Shown: positions 25,534 through 35,466, numbered from the stretch's first letter. The stretch: 36,504 nt of DNA from JANRKH01 sp964351245 (GCA_964351245.1 CAYGNF010000007.1:1-36504), one strand, 5' to 3'. Notes: generated from the sequence alone by a model not told the origin. Numbers and translations are program-made.

Positions 25534-27470
25534 CAAATAATAAGAGAGAAAACCAGGATCATTCCTCAACAATGGACACGTTAATTGCTAAGAGCAAAAA
25601 AAAGGGTTCCGTGACCTACGATGAAATCAATAAAATGATACCAGAAAATATTAATATAGAAGTAGAAGAGATAGAGAAAGTAATATCATCTTTTTCTGAT
25701 GCTGGAATAGACCTTATAGAAGATGATAGTGACGACGACATTAAATTAGATATAAGTGTTGAGCAGAATATCAGGATAGGAGATGATGTTAGTGATTATG
25801 AAGCAGAAGAGCAAGAAGAAGAGGATTTAGCTGGAACTACTGATGATCCCGTAAGGTTGTACCTAAGAGATATGGGAGGGGTTTCTCTATTATCTAGAGA
25901 TAAAGAGGTAGAAATAGCCCAAAGAATAGAGGAAGGAAAGACAATGATGATAAATTCATTGTGCGAAAGTCCTACTTTTATGAAAGATATAATAAGGTGG
26001 TACGAAGATCTTTCCTCAGAAAAGATGATGCTCAGAGATTTAATTGATCTAGAGATACAATTATCAGACAAAGAGGGTGAAGAATTTGAACCAGAGAGTG
26101 AATTGGACGATCACTCAGATTTAGAACAAGATGATGAGGCAGAAGGAGTCCTAAATGAAGGCGCAAAAGATGCTATTATTACCCCTGTAGAAAATCTACT
26201 AGAAGTCGAGCAACAACAACTGCCTGTGGTGCTTGAAAAAATGGATAAAATCTCAGATTTATCGGAGCTTTTACTATCCATTATAAAAAATTCTTACTAT
26301 GAAAATCCTCTCTCAGATGTTAAGGATAATACTGAATATACCCAAAATTTACGCGTGTTTATCTTAGAAATTAACGAACTCAAGATAAACCATAAAAGGA
26401 TACAAGAAATTCTACAAAGATTATATACTATAAATAAGGATTTAATATCCAAAGAAACTGCTTTCTTTAAACTTGCAGAAAAATATAAAGTAGAAAAAAA
26501 GTCCTTCCTAGCAAATTATCTAAAATGTACATCGGATAAAAATTGGATCGAATCATTAGAGCAACTCAAAAACTCCACTTGGATAAGCTTACTTGAAAAC
26601 AAAAAGAAATCTGTAGAAAAATTTATTAGCGATATTCGTGATATTGAAATTACTGCAGGTCTACCTGTTTATCAGTTCAAAAAACTCATCACTTCAGTGC
26701 AAAAAGGAGAAAGACAAGAATCTCTAGCAAAAAAAGAAATGATAGAAGCGAATTTAAGGCTAGTTATTTCTATTGCTAAAAAATATGCAAATAGAGGATT
26801 GCAGTTTTTAGATCTGATACAAGAAGGTAATATAGGCTTAATGAAAGCCGTAGATAAATTTGAATACAAAAGAGGATATAAATTTTCTACCTATGCTACT
26901 TGGTGGATTAGGCAAGCTATTACTAGATCTATCGCAGATCAGGCTCGTACTATTAGAATTCCAGTTCATATGATTGAAACTATTAATAAAATCATCAGAA
27001 CATCAAGGCAAATGCTAAATGAACAGGGTTACGAACCTACTGCATTAGAAATAGCAACAAGACTTTCAATGCCAGTAGAAAAGGTACGTAAAGTAATGAA
27101 AATTGCAAAAGAGCCCGTAAGTCTTGAAAACCCAGTAGGAGATGAGGATGGAAGTTATATTGGCGATTTTATTGAAGATAAAAACGTTGTGATGCCTCTT
27201 GATGCAGCAATACAGTCTAATTTAAGAGAGGTCACTACTAGAATTCTCGCAAGCCTTACCGCAAGAGAAGAGCGAGTGCTAAGAATGAGATTTGGTATCG
27301 GGATGAATACGGACCATACGCTAGAAGAAGTGGGTCAGCAATTTAACGTAACACGCGAGCGCATAAGGCAAATAGAAGCAAAGGCTTTAAGAAAACTCAA
27401 GCATCCTTCTCGGTCTAGAAAAATGAGAAGTTTTATTGCATCGGGAGCAAAAAAATCAGACTTAGAGTAA
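25530..27470 (+). CDS. rpoD: Principal RNA polymerase sigma factor RpoD (sigma-70)
   Basis: This is the housekeeping sigma factor. The 646-residue protein has region 1.1 (MDTLIAKSKKKGSVTYDEIN), an acidic stretch, region 1.2 (DDPVRLYLRDMGGVSLLSRD), and a long non-conserved insertion. Regions 2-4 follow: EANLRLVISIAKKYANRGLQ, FLDLIQEGNIGLMKAVDKFE, STYATWWIRQAITRSIADQA, then IPVHMIETINK and GDEDGSYIGDFIEDK. The helix-turn-helix is in LEEVGQQFNVTRERIRQIEA. The protein ends LRKLKHPSRSRKMRSFI. Translation is coupled to dnaG by the ATGA overlap. It is full-length, and promoter specificity should be close to the TTGACA/TATAAT type. Confidence 0.98.
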   Translation: MTNNKRENQDHSSTMDTLIAKSKKKGSVTYDEINKMIPENINIEVEEIEKVISSFSDAGIDLIEDDSDDDIKLDISVEQNIRIGDDVSDYEAEEQEEEDLAGTTDDPVRLYLRDMGGVSLLSRDKEVEIAQRIEEGKTMMINSLCESPTFMKDIIRWYEDLSSEKMMLRDLIDLEIQLSDKEGEEFEPESELDDHSDLEQDDEAEGVLNEGAKDAIITPVENLLEVEQQQLPVVLEKMDKISDLSELLLSIIKNSYYENPLSDVKDNTEYTQNLRVFILEINELKINHKRIQEILQRLYTINKDLISKETAFFKLAEKYKVEKKSFLANYLKCTSDKNWIESLEQLKNSTWISLLENKKKSVEKFISDIRDIEITAGLPVYQFKKLITSVQKGERQESLAKKEMIEANLRLVISIAKKYANRGLQFLDLIQEGNIGLMKAVDKFEYKRGYKFSTYATWWIRQAITRSIADQARTIRIPVHMIETINKIIRTSRQMLNEQGYEPTALEIATRLSMPVEKVRKVMKIAKEPVSLENPVGDEDGSYIGDFIEDKNVVMPLDAAIQSNLREVTTRILASLTAREERVLRMRFGIGMNTDHTLEEVGQQFNVTRERIRQIEAKALRKLKHPSRSRKMRSFIASGAKKSDLE

Positions 27471-27558
27471 CTGCAGTTTCTATCTCATCTAAATCATGCA
27501 ATGCATACTGAAATATTATTGAATGCAATAGGATGGATGGAAAGGTCTTAGTAACAAA

Positions 27559-27635
27559 GCATTCGTAGCTCAGCTGGATAGAGCATTACCCTCCGAAGGT
27601 AAAGGTCGTTGGTTCAAATCCAATCGAATGCGCCA
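27559..27635 (+). tRNA. tRNA-Arg, anticodon CCG
   Basis: A complete cloverleaf can be drawn. The acceptor stem GCATTCG pairs with CGAATGC, the D arm is GCTC/GAGC, and the anticodon stem TTACC/GGTAA encloses loop CTCCGAA with anticodon CCG, reading CGG. The T arm is GTTGG/CCAAT with loop TTCAAAT. A G discriminator and an encoded CCA follow. It sits 88 bases after rpoD and 49 bases before the M61 peptidase remnant. Confidence 0.96.
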
Positions 27636-27684
27636 TTATAATAAGGTGTACACCGGGCTATAAGTAATAGAATTTTGAGGTTGT

Positions 27685-29365
27685 ATGTTTGGTAAATCAA
27701 GGACAATGCTGATAATTGCTTTTTCAGGAATATCACTACTGGCAAAGCAAGTTACTGCATCTTCTTGTAACGATATTACCTATAATTTATCCACAAAAAA
27801 TATACAAGATTCTATTTTAAATGTAGAAATAATCTTAAGGGGTAAATTCAAAGAGCAGATGATACTGAATTTGCCATCGAACTGGGCTGGAGCAGAGTAT
27901 ATCCAGCAGATTAAAAACATACAAATATAATGATGGGCATAAAATTGATTTAACTGATGATGCACGGGCTATTATTACAATGTCCGCTAATTCTCATAGT
28001 GAATTAAGGATAAGTTACGAAATTCATCAGAAAACTGGGAATCCATCTGAGGTCTATGAAGTAATAGTGCGGCCTGATTTAGTCCATGCGCCAGGATATG
28101 GCATTTTCGCTATTCCTAATGATTTACAGCAGAATGATAAAATAAATATAGTCGTCAACTGGAATGACCTTGATCCGAAATGGCAAACCATCTCATCTTA
28201 TGGAGCAAGCAAACAAAAGATCGATAAAAAACTCTCTGCGCTAGAATTATTGCATGCTGTATATGTTGCGGGCAATCTAAGACTTCACCAAATATCTACT
28301 GAAAAATCTGGGGTTTACTTATCGCTCTATGGGAAATTTGATTTGAAGGATGAAGAAATTATATTAGATATAGAAAGCATAATCGATGGCCAAAGAGCAT
28401 TTTTCCGGGATCATGATTTCCCATATTATGCAATTAGCCTAATTCAAGGCGACATTCCAAACTCTATGGGCGGCACTGCTTTGTACAATAGTTTTACAGC
28501 TTTTTTGCCAAAAGGAATGGATAGATATGATTACTATATTTTATTTGCTCATGAAAATTTGCATAATTGGATCGGAGGCAAAATACAAGAGAATAAAGAT
28601 GAGGAATTAAATTATTGGTGGTCAGAGGGGTTTACAGATTATTATGCGCGTCTAATTGCGTATCGCGTGGGCCGTATAGATCAAGATATTTTTATTAATG
28701 AAATAAATAAATTTTTAAAAGCTTATTATTTATCTCCTTGTATCCAAGAGCCAAACAGCAGGATACAAAAAGATTTTTGGAATAATTATGACATTGAAAA
28801 GCTCCCTTATTACAGAGGTTTTGTTTTTGCTATTTATATCAATGATTTAATTAAAAAAGCAAATCCGGCAAACTCTTTAGATAATGTGATGTATGATTTA
28901 CTCAAGGCGGCGCCTAAAAAGAAATTTTCTACAGATTTATTTAAAACAATAGTCAAACAATATATTAAGAGTGGTATCGATCAAGAAATATCCAGCCTTA
29001 TTGATATAGGTAATATTATTAATCTTGCGCATGTAAGACTACCTATACAAAAGACACTCACAGGGAGATATCACCTTGGTTTTAATAAAGAAATTTTTCA
29101 AAAGGAAAAGCGTATAGTGGATATTGACACTAAAAGCAGCGCCTATAAATCTGGCCTTAGAAATAATCACGAAGTTATTGGCTATGATATACCGAAGGGC
29201 TATAGAGAACCAAGACAAATAATTACAATTAAAACTACTAATACAGAACATAGATTTATACCAGAGCATTATGAAAAAATGCCAATATTTCAGATAAAAG
29301 AGAATATGTCAGCAGAAGAGCAAGAATTATTTACTCAATTTTTTGGAAGCAAAGTGATAAAGTAA
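27685..29365 (+). pseudogene. M61-family (glycyl aminopeptidase-like) metallopeptidase with PDZ domain, frameshifted
   Basis: Two open frames make one gene. The first (27685-27930, 81 codons) has a GAGG ribosome binding site, a signal peptide ending near VTASS, and an N-terminal beta domain ending EYIQQIKN. The second (ATG at 27980, but open from further upstream) continues with TYKYNDGHKIDLTDDARAII. One extra base in the A5 run at 27913-27917 explains the switch: four A's would restore IKTYKYNDG in frame. The second part holds the zinc site HENLHNW with downstream WWSEGFTDYYARL, as in M61 peptidases, and a C-terminal PDZ-like region (HLGFNKEIF, SSAYKSGLRNNHEVIG). The product would be periplasmic, about 560 residues. 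Everything except the shift looks functional, so a sequencing error is as likely as real decay. Confidence 0.8.
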
Positions 29366-29384
29366 CGGGAGTGCTATGCATATC

Positions 29385-29418
29385 ATACCAAAGGCCTAAT
29401 TTATTTCGTACTTGGTAT
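29385..29418. terminator. Inverted repeat downstream of the M61 peptidase
   Basis: ATACCAA (29385-29391) and TTGGTAT (29412-29418) form a perfect 7-bp stem with a 20-base loop, about 20 bases past the stop codon and between converging genes. There is no T-run, so it may be a weak or Rho-assisted terminator. Confidence 0.25.
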
Positions 29419-29538
29419 TATAGAGCGCGCAAAAGATCACTAATATTTATCCTCATAAGAAAATGGGGTGGTCACTATGCTACCTTTATTACCTAGGAAA
29501 TATTTAAGCAAAGGGAATCATGCTAGCAAACGTTTCAG

Positions 29539-31998
29539 TCAGTCGTCAGAGGGAGGGACGCGGNNNNNNNNNNCCAAACGATTCAGTCCGTATAAAGAAG
29601 GAATTACCCCTCCGGAAACTTTTACAGTTTTTTGACTTGTATCAATGCCTACATTAGCATAAAAACCGAAATATGGACCATCGGCTTTAATATTTTGCAC
29701 TTTGAGGATATTGGTGGTGTTATTTATCATCACATCGCCTGTGATTGTTGAAAATGGCACAGGGTTATTTCCTAGAGAATTTAATAATCCTGGAATAGAT
29801 ATGAAAGAAACCATTCTTGTAAGAAATTTATTGTTACTCATCAGTAATTTATTGATAATGAATTTGCCATTATATTGATTGATTTTTTTAGACGAATCAA
29901 ACTGAGTATTCATTACAAGACTTAGTGTGCCCTCCTTGATCTTATCACTGAAATTAATAGCTGAGAATAATTTGCCAACTTCATTCGTCTCAAGCATGTA
30001 TGTATTTTTTTTGTTATCATACTCAAAAATGATAAAATCCTTATCATCAATATTAGAAAATAACTTTGCGACTACCCACTGATTATTGAGATATTCGATA
30101 TCAGCCATAAATCCAGTAAGACTTACATTGTTTTTCATTTTTATTGTATCCAAGACGGCTCGGATTTTGATATTACTTGTGCCTGATTCTTGCTGATTCA
30201 ATAATGTCTCAAAATTTTCTTCAGATAAATCCAGCAATCCGCCTTGGATTTCGATTATAGTCTGGTGCGGATTTCTTAATATCTCTGCTTTAAATTCATT
30301 ATTTAAATATTTAACCTGATTGAATGTAATTGCTTTTTCATTATCTGAGCTACGCAATGTACCAGATATATTTAAATCATCATCACCTAATAATTTGAAT
30401 GCATAATTTTGCGTATCATCACTTTGATTGGCGCTTGTGCTAATTGCAAGGCTGGCTTTTTTACCTCTTGGTTTGTCCAAAGAGATGGTTGGAATAAAAA
30501 AATGCAAATTTGATAAATCTGATTGCACAGAAAGATTGGACTTCATATTTTTATCAAGCCCATAGTGCACACGAAGAGAGCTACTACCATCTTTGAAGTG
30601 GACTGGCAGAGTTGCATTGCCTTGAGTTAAGAGTATATTAGAGTCTATAGTACATATCACATCATTATCTTCGTATATATTTACGTACAGCTTGATATCA
30701 CTATCTAATTTATTTGCTATACCTTTGCCGTTGATTTCTATTTTTTTTCCATCAAATATACCTTCGAGCTGATAATTTTCACATTGTATGTAATCGCCTA
30801 AGAGATTAAGTTTTGCTTCTGCGATTTTTGCATGTATATCAAACACCATCTCAGAACCTTCGGCGGTAGGTATCATAATCCTGACATCAGCTTTTGAGTG
30901 ACCGGATATTTTTTCTATATCAATATCATTAGTTTTTAAGGTGTCTATGGTGGCCTTATCTAAAAATCTAGTGAGGCCTTCTGCCCTCCCCTCTAAAGAA
31001 GCGGTAATTAAATACTCGACATTTTCAGAGAGATAGTTAAAGACTATATTACCAGTTTTTATAACGTGTTCTGCGATGTTGGCGTTTTTTAAATCTATCT
31101 CAATAATGCTGCCACGTAGTTTTAATGGTAGTTTTTTGATTGTGGTTGCTGGCGCGCTATGATCATATTTATATTCTACATCATCAATGATAAAATCAGC
31201 CTTAATATTTTCGGGAGTGATTAAATCAGTAAATTTGCTAGTTATATCTGAGTGTTTTTCTGTAGCCTCGTCATCAACATCTATTTTGACTTCTCCAGAA
31301 CTGATGTTCCCAGAAGAAATCGAGTAATCCAAAAATTCATGCACTGGGTTTTTAGGAGCAAGAAATATTTCATATATTTGCAATGGAATATCTTTGATGG
31401 TAGAATTTATTTTGATTCGATCTATCGAGGAATTTTTGAACCCTAATCTACCACTCATCTGGCTCATACCATCATCTATCTGCAAATCTAGTTTTTGAAT
31501 ATCTAGGTAGTTTTTAGTAATTTCAAACTCAGAATCAAGGCGCAGAAAATTAATGTTAGGTGTATTGCTTTTGACATAAGTGGTATATGCTGCTTGTGTG
31601 ATAGATAATTTGCGGGGTGTACTATAATATAACCCATTTGAGCTATAATTAAATATTATTCCTCCATTAATATCAACATCACTAGCAAGCAATGCGATTT
31701 CTGTTCGCCCTTTCAAAAGTAGGTTTACGAGGCTATACCTCCCTTTAAAACCACTAAATCTTATGGTATCACTACGATATTTTATCTCTATATCTGTAAT
31801 TTTTACTGAACGCCCAGAGATTAAAAATTTACTATATGAAACATCTATACCATATGCTCTACAATAATGAGTGATGGAAAAGCTTATTAAAAAATTTCTT
31901 GAAGTGGGTAGTATTATTAATACTAATAACAATAGAAGAAAAGCTCCTATATAAGATATACTTCTGATCAAAAATTTACCCATCTCACTCATACTCAC
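29539..31998 (-). CDS. AsmA-like C-terminal domain protein (YhdP/TamB-like), 3' end uncertain at assembly gap
   Basis: This is a large envelope protein of about 815 visible residues, with one N-terminal membrane anchor (about 8-35, FLIRSISYIGAFLLLLLVLI) and a long beta-rich periplasmic body. The C-terminal region is the best match: FSTITGDVMINNTTNILKVQ, then IKADGPYFGFYANVGIDTSQ and VKVSGGVIPSLYGLNRL. This is the pattern of the AsmA-like C-terminal domain, where a conserved P-x-Y-x-x-N is followed by a short hydrophobic Gly-rich end. That end is missing because a 10-N gap follows at once, and the last residues (RVPPSDD) come from unrelated-looking sequence. True stop unknown. Such proteins are linked to lipid transport between membranes. 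It is the second member of this superfamily in the window. Confidence 0.78.
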   Translation of the reverse strand: MSMSEMGKFLIRSISYIGAFLLLLLVLIILPTSRNFLISFSITHYCRAYGIDVSYSKFLISGRSVKITDIEIKYRSDTIRFSGFKGRYSLVNLLLKGRTEIALLASDVDINGGIIFNYSSNGLYYSTPRKLSITQAAYTTYVKSNTPNINFLRLDSEFEITKNYLDIQKLDLQIDDGMSQMSGRLGFKNSSIDRIKINSTIKDIPLQIYEIFLAPKNPVHEFLDYSISSGNISSGEVKIDVDDEATEKHSDITSKFTDLITPENIKADFIIDDVEYKYDHSAPATTIKKLPLKLRGSIIEIDLKNANIAEHVIKTGNIVFNYLSENVEYLITASLEGRAEGLTRFLDKATIDTLKTNDIDIEKISGHSKADVRIMIPTAEGSEMVFDIHAKIAEAKLNLLGDYIQCENYQLEGIFDGKKIEINGKGIANKLDSDIKLYVNIYEDNDVICTIDSNILLTQGNATLPVHFKDGSSSLRVHYGLDKNMKSNLSVQSDLSNLHFFIPTISLDKPRGKKASLAISTSANQSDDTQNYAFKLLGDDDLNISGTLRSSDNEKAITFNQVKYLNNEFKAEILRNPHQTIIEIQGGLLDLSEENFETLLNQQESGTSNIKIRAVLDTIKMKNNVSLTGFMADIEYLNNQWVVAKLFSNIDDKDFIIFEYDNKKNTYMLETNEVGKLFSAINFSDKIKEGTLSLVMNTQFDSSKKINQYNGKFIINKLLMSNNKFLTRMVSFISIPGLLNSLGNNPVPFSTITGDVMINNTTNILKVQNIKADGPYFGFYANVGIDTSQKTVKVSGGVIPSLYGLNRLXXXXRVPPSDD
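29564..29573. other. Assembly gap of 10 N with similar flanks
   Basis: Ten unknown bases join two pieces whose ends resemble each other: CAAACGTTTCAGTCAGTCGT on the left (from 29528) and CAAACGATTCAGTCCGT on the right (from 29575). The left end also carries an unusually GC-rich tract (GAGGGAGGGACGCGG). The joint may be a misassembly or contain residual foreign sequence. Confidence 0.85.
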
Positions 31999-32156
31999 TG
32001 GCTCACAAATTGTATACTACCCAAATAATACTATTTACTCAAGGCAAATATCTATGGAGCCTTAATCTATGATATAATATATCTAAGATGCAATGGTATA
32101 ATTAACTGAAAATCTCTTTATAATCTGCAGCATTTTCTTAAAATCCACAAGCTACA

Positions 32157-34967
32157 TTAAGTCCCAGATTGAGTATCTAGAGGATGAATTTCTAGCGAGT
32201 TGTTATCTGTAGCATTACTATCTACCAATCCAAGAGCTGGAGTATCATATCCGGAGATGGAGTCCTGTATATTACCATACTGATTAGGCTCATCCCTTTC
32301 TTGAGCATGACTCAAGTTTTGATCGATACTATAATAGATATCGCGATACTCCATCAGGGAGGGGTTTGCTATAATCTCGTCTTCATATTTCCTTAATACA
32401 TTAAAGAAGTATGGCAATTCATTCTCGTTAATCCATAAACTCTTATGGCTATTTTTCACTTCAATCTTTGCTAGTATTTGATCTATATATTCAGCATCTT
32501 CTTGTGCTATCTTAAACTCAGGTCTACCCGGATTTACTAGATCATTATCGTGAGGTTTATATACCCAGACTAATTTATTAATTTTTAATATAGACTCAAG
32601 GCTTAAGCCAGAATTCATTAAAGAAAATGTTGTAAGAGAAGTAATATGAGCATTCTGCAGAATGTCTGGGTTTGCTATAATCTCGTCTTCATATTTCTTG
32701 ATTACATTAACAAAGATCTGCATCTGCTGTTGCGGACCACATGCTGGTATAGGACAAGGAGAGTGATTATCTATAATATCTTCATATTTTATTTTAGATA
32801 ATGTGCTATTCAGTAATTCAGAGTCTACTTTATTTAAATAGTGAGTAGTAGTTATGTTGGTTACCTCTACTGTAGGATTGATAAACCTAAGTTTCATGAG
32901 TTTGCATATAGAGCCTATACTTAAGTCGGAACTTATGAACCCTAGCATTCTAGTAGGGGATACACTTGAAATATTTTGCAATTCAGGGTCTTGCTCTATT
33001 TCTAAGGCTCTCTTGCTAAATAATTCAATGATAGTGCATAAGTTGCCTAATAAGTTTTCATCCGAGTTAAATGTATGCTTAGATTCCTCTTTATACTCCT
33101 CTTGCGGAAATACACTTACAATATCGGAATTATTAGGCTTAAATATTTGTGACATATAATAATCAAACGTAGTTCTTAAAATAAAGTCACTTGATAATAC
33201 TATGAACATTTTGGTAAAATATTCTTCTTGAAGCTTAAGTACCAACCTCAAAAACTCGGTAGAATCCTCTCTAAAACCTTTGGATATACTATCTAGCAAA
33301 TTTTCTGGTAATTTTGCAAGTAGGGTCTCTATTACTTCACTAGGTGTATTAATTTCATGTGCATTATTTATCATATTTGTTTTCCACAACTCATACCCCT
33401 CTTCAAATCTTCTTAAATCCTTGGATTTGCTTAAAGATAATGTATATGTAGGTGCGATTTTATAAAGATTATATGAATCACCGTAAGGCTTATAATCTTC
33501 TGAGATAGGGTGAATATTATTATTACGACACAGAGTAGGAACCGATTCCTCTTGGCTATGCTCGGTTTTATATGCTAAAGAAGGAGTGCCTCCCCCTTGA
33601 CCTACATATAGATCCATATCTGTTTCACATAGTTTTGTAGATAATATTTGTAAAAATTCTGGAATAATTTTTTTCATTTCTGGAAGATGTTCTATTGAAT
33701 CAAGTACCATGCCCATCTTACCTTCATTATCTCTAGAAAGCCATACAAAGGCAGCAGCTCCAATTTTTTTTCCTGTTTGAATCGCTATAACTCTTGTTGT
33801 GGGATCTTTGTAAAAAGGCATGACTGCAGCATCGGAGGAGTCTCCAGTATAAAACTGACAGGATTTAGTCATTTTACCAATAAATAGAGCCGCAGGATCG
33901 CCAGGAGATAAAAAAGAGGCTTGTGGTTTTTTTTGGCCAACTTTCTGAGAAAGGCCGAATTGTTTGATATTGCTAAATATAGAATTAGTATCACAATCTT
34001 TAGGAATATATTCCGTAGATTCTTTTGTATGCGGACTTGCTAAATCTTTTAATAATTGCTCGAAAATATCTCTTGGCATCTTATATTTTTCAACATAGGT
34101 AGCTAAAGATTCTAATTTTTCTGGAGCAAAAATACCTAATCTGCTAGCTTGTTCTTTTACTGCATGATGGTCCATAGTTAAGATTGCTAAAATCTTATCA
34201 AATGCGTACTGTATGATCTCATTCCCTCCTGAATTAGGTTGATAATCTTTAATCACATCTGCTAGATTTTCGCTTTTGAGGAATTTAAAAAACTCCTTTC
34301 TCTCCTCATCTAAATTTGCTAATGAGATCATATTATTTATTACACTCTTGCTATCATCTGCTTTAGCACAAGTCAAAAGTTTTCTTAGAATCTCTTTCTC
34401 TGCTTGATCTAATTTACCAAACTTCTCGATCCTCTCCAAACCTCCCCAACCTAGATTTAATAGACCTTCAACTAAATTAACCCATGATTTCATATTCGGG
34501 ATAGGGTCTAATATTGCACTAATACCTTCTCTAGACCCAGTCATTTCCAGTAATAATTCAAAAACCGTAGTAAGACGTAGCATGTCATTAATATTCACGG
34601 AATCTGAACACCATGCATAATAATATTCTATTATATCTGATATTAATTCTACTGCTTCTGGCGCATGTTTTTTAGACAATTTGTGACGTGATTTTTCTAA
34701 AGCCCCCCCTTCAGCAACTTTAAATTTTTGGCATACTGCTATTGAATTTTGGAGTTTAGTAATATCGAAGTTTGGGTATTGGCTTGAATTTTGAGCAAAA
34801 TATTCTATTACTCCACGCTGAAAATCATGATTACAATATTTGCTATAAATAATAATCGCATTCTCCGCAAGAATTTCTAGCTCTTCAGGCTTGTAGTCTT
34901 TTGGCTCAAAAGAGCAAGATGCCATTATGGTTCGCATTTTATCAAAAAATCTTAGATTAATTATCAT
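32157..34967 (-). CDS. Large orphan protein with GNAT-like centre and C-terminal ~100-residue repeats
   Basis: A 936-residue protein that I do not recognise as a named family. The N-terminal 340 residues are mostly helical and rich in Leu, Glu and Lys. Residues about 350-505 resemble a GNAT-like acyltransferase-type domain: DPAALFIGKMTKSCQFYTG, RVIAIQTGKKIGAAAFVWLS, MVLDSIEHLPEM and MDLYVGQGGGTP follow the strand-helix order of such domains. Residues about 665-770 and 780-872 are a tandem repeat, each ending in an F-x-N-V-x-x-K-Y-E-D-E-I-I-A-N-P motif. The acidic, Asn-rich tail (DSNATDNNSLEIHPLDTQSG) is disordered-looking, like type IV effector tails. No signal peptide or membrane segment is visible. 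ATGs at 34937 and 34925 are alternative starts; none has a clear ribosome binding site. Confidence 0.7.
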   Translation of the reverse strand: MIINLRFFDKMRTIMASCSFEPKDYKPEELEILAENAIIIYSKYCNHDFQRGVIEYFAQNSSQYPNFDITKLQNSIAVCQKFKVAEGGALEKSRHKLSKKHAPEAVELISDIIEYYYAWCSDSVNINDMLRLTTVFELLLEMTGSREGISAILDPIPNMKSWVNLVEGLLNLGWGGLERIEKFGKLDQAEKEILRKLLTCAKADDSKSVINNMISLANLDEERKEFFKFLKSENLADVIKDYQPNSGGNEIIQYAFDKILAILTMDHHAVKEQASRLGIFAPEKLESLATYVEKYKMPRDIFEQLLKDLASPHTKESTEYIPKDCDTNSIFSNIKQFGLSQKVGQKKPQASFLSPGDPAALFIGKMTKSCQFYTGDSSDAAVMPFYKDPTTRVIAIQTGKKIGAAAFVWLSRDNEGKMGMVLDSIEHLPEMKKIIPEFLQILSTKLCETDMDLYVGQGGGTPSLAYKTEHSQEESVPTLCRNNNIHPISEDYKPYGDSYNLYKIAPTYTLSLSKSKDLRRFEEGYELWKTNMINNAHEINTPSEVIETLLAKLPENLLDSISKGFREDSTEFLRLVLKLQEEYFTKMFIVLSSDFILRTTFDYYMSQIFKPNNSDIVSVFPQEEYKEESKHTFNSDENLLGNLCTIIELFSKRALEIEQDPELQNISSVSPTRMLGFISSDLSIGSICKLMKLRFINPTVEVTNITTTHYLNKVDSELLNSTLSKIKYEDIIDNHSPCPIPACGPQQQMQIFVNVIKKYEDEIIANPDILQNAHITSLTTFSLMNSGLSLESILKINKLVWVYKPHDNDLVNPGRPEFKIAQEDAEYIDQILAKIEVKNSHKSLWINENELPYFFNVLRKYEDEIIANPSLMEYRDIYYSIDQNLSHAQERDEPNQYGNIQDSISGYDTPALGLVDSNATDNNSLEIHPLDTQSGT

Positions 34968-35466
34968 ATTTATTTATAAGTTAATTGTAGTTGTTGCTTA
35001 TAACACAAAGATGAATGCCCGTCTATAGTATTATATGGTGAATTCAGAATTATTGTAGAATGTGGTGTATAGAGGTAAAATAGAGGATTGAGTTTTATTG
35101 ATTCTTCAAAATCAAATATAGTTTCAAATATGGTGTTGTGCTAGATTATTGCACTTATCGGTTCTGAAATATTGCATTTCATCGTCTTCTGCGCCAAGGA
35201 ATATTCCGCACAATTCAATTTATCGTTATTGCCTCCTGGTCTAGTATGCTAGTGATTGTCACAATATTGACGCATTTATATAGAAACAATATCCTTATAG
35301 ATTCAATGTGTATAAATCGTGTTGCATACAAATAGTGATTTGAGTATAATTATTTTCATAAGTCATGCAGTAAAAAATATCAGCACTTCTTGAACTACAA
35401 AAAGATGTATACGTATTTAAAATATGACTCAACATATATTAATTTGATAAAATATAGGTAGTATTT
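34968..35466. other. 499-bp intergenic region upstream of the HU gene
   Basis: No intact gene is seen. A 35-codon open stretch on the minus strand (35141-35248), containing RPGGNNDKLNCAEYSLAQK and ending SEPISAII, lacks a start and could be a relic of a mobile element or other gene. A perfect 10-bp palindrome GGAATATTCC lies inside it at 35198-35207. The rest is AT-rich and should contain the promoters for the HU gene and the 936-residue orphan. Confidence 0.45.
35267..35295 (+). promoter_or_regulatory. Possible sigma-70 promoter upstream of HU
   Basis: TTGACG (35267-35272) and TATCCT (35290-35295) are separated by 17 bases, a fair -35/-10 pair. It lies about 170 bases before the HU ATG, so the leader would be long. 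A second weak pair nearer the gene starts with TTGAAC at about 35390. Confidence 0.3.

Noticed and set aside
27481..27558. Short palindromes (ATGCA-A-TGCAT and similar) after rpoD as an intrinsic terminator
   Set aside because: Stems are only 4-5 bp and no T-run follows; such motifs are expected by chance in AT-rich DNA.
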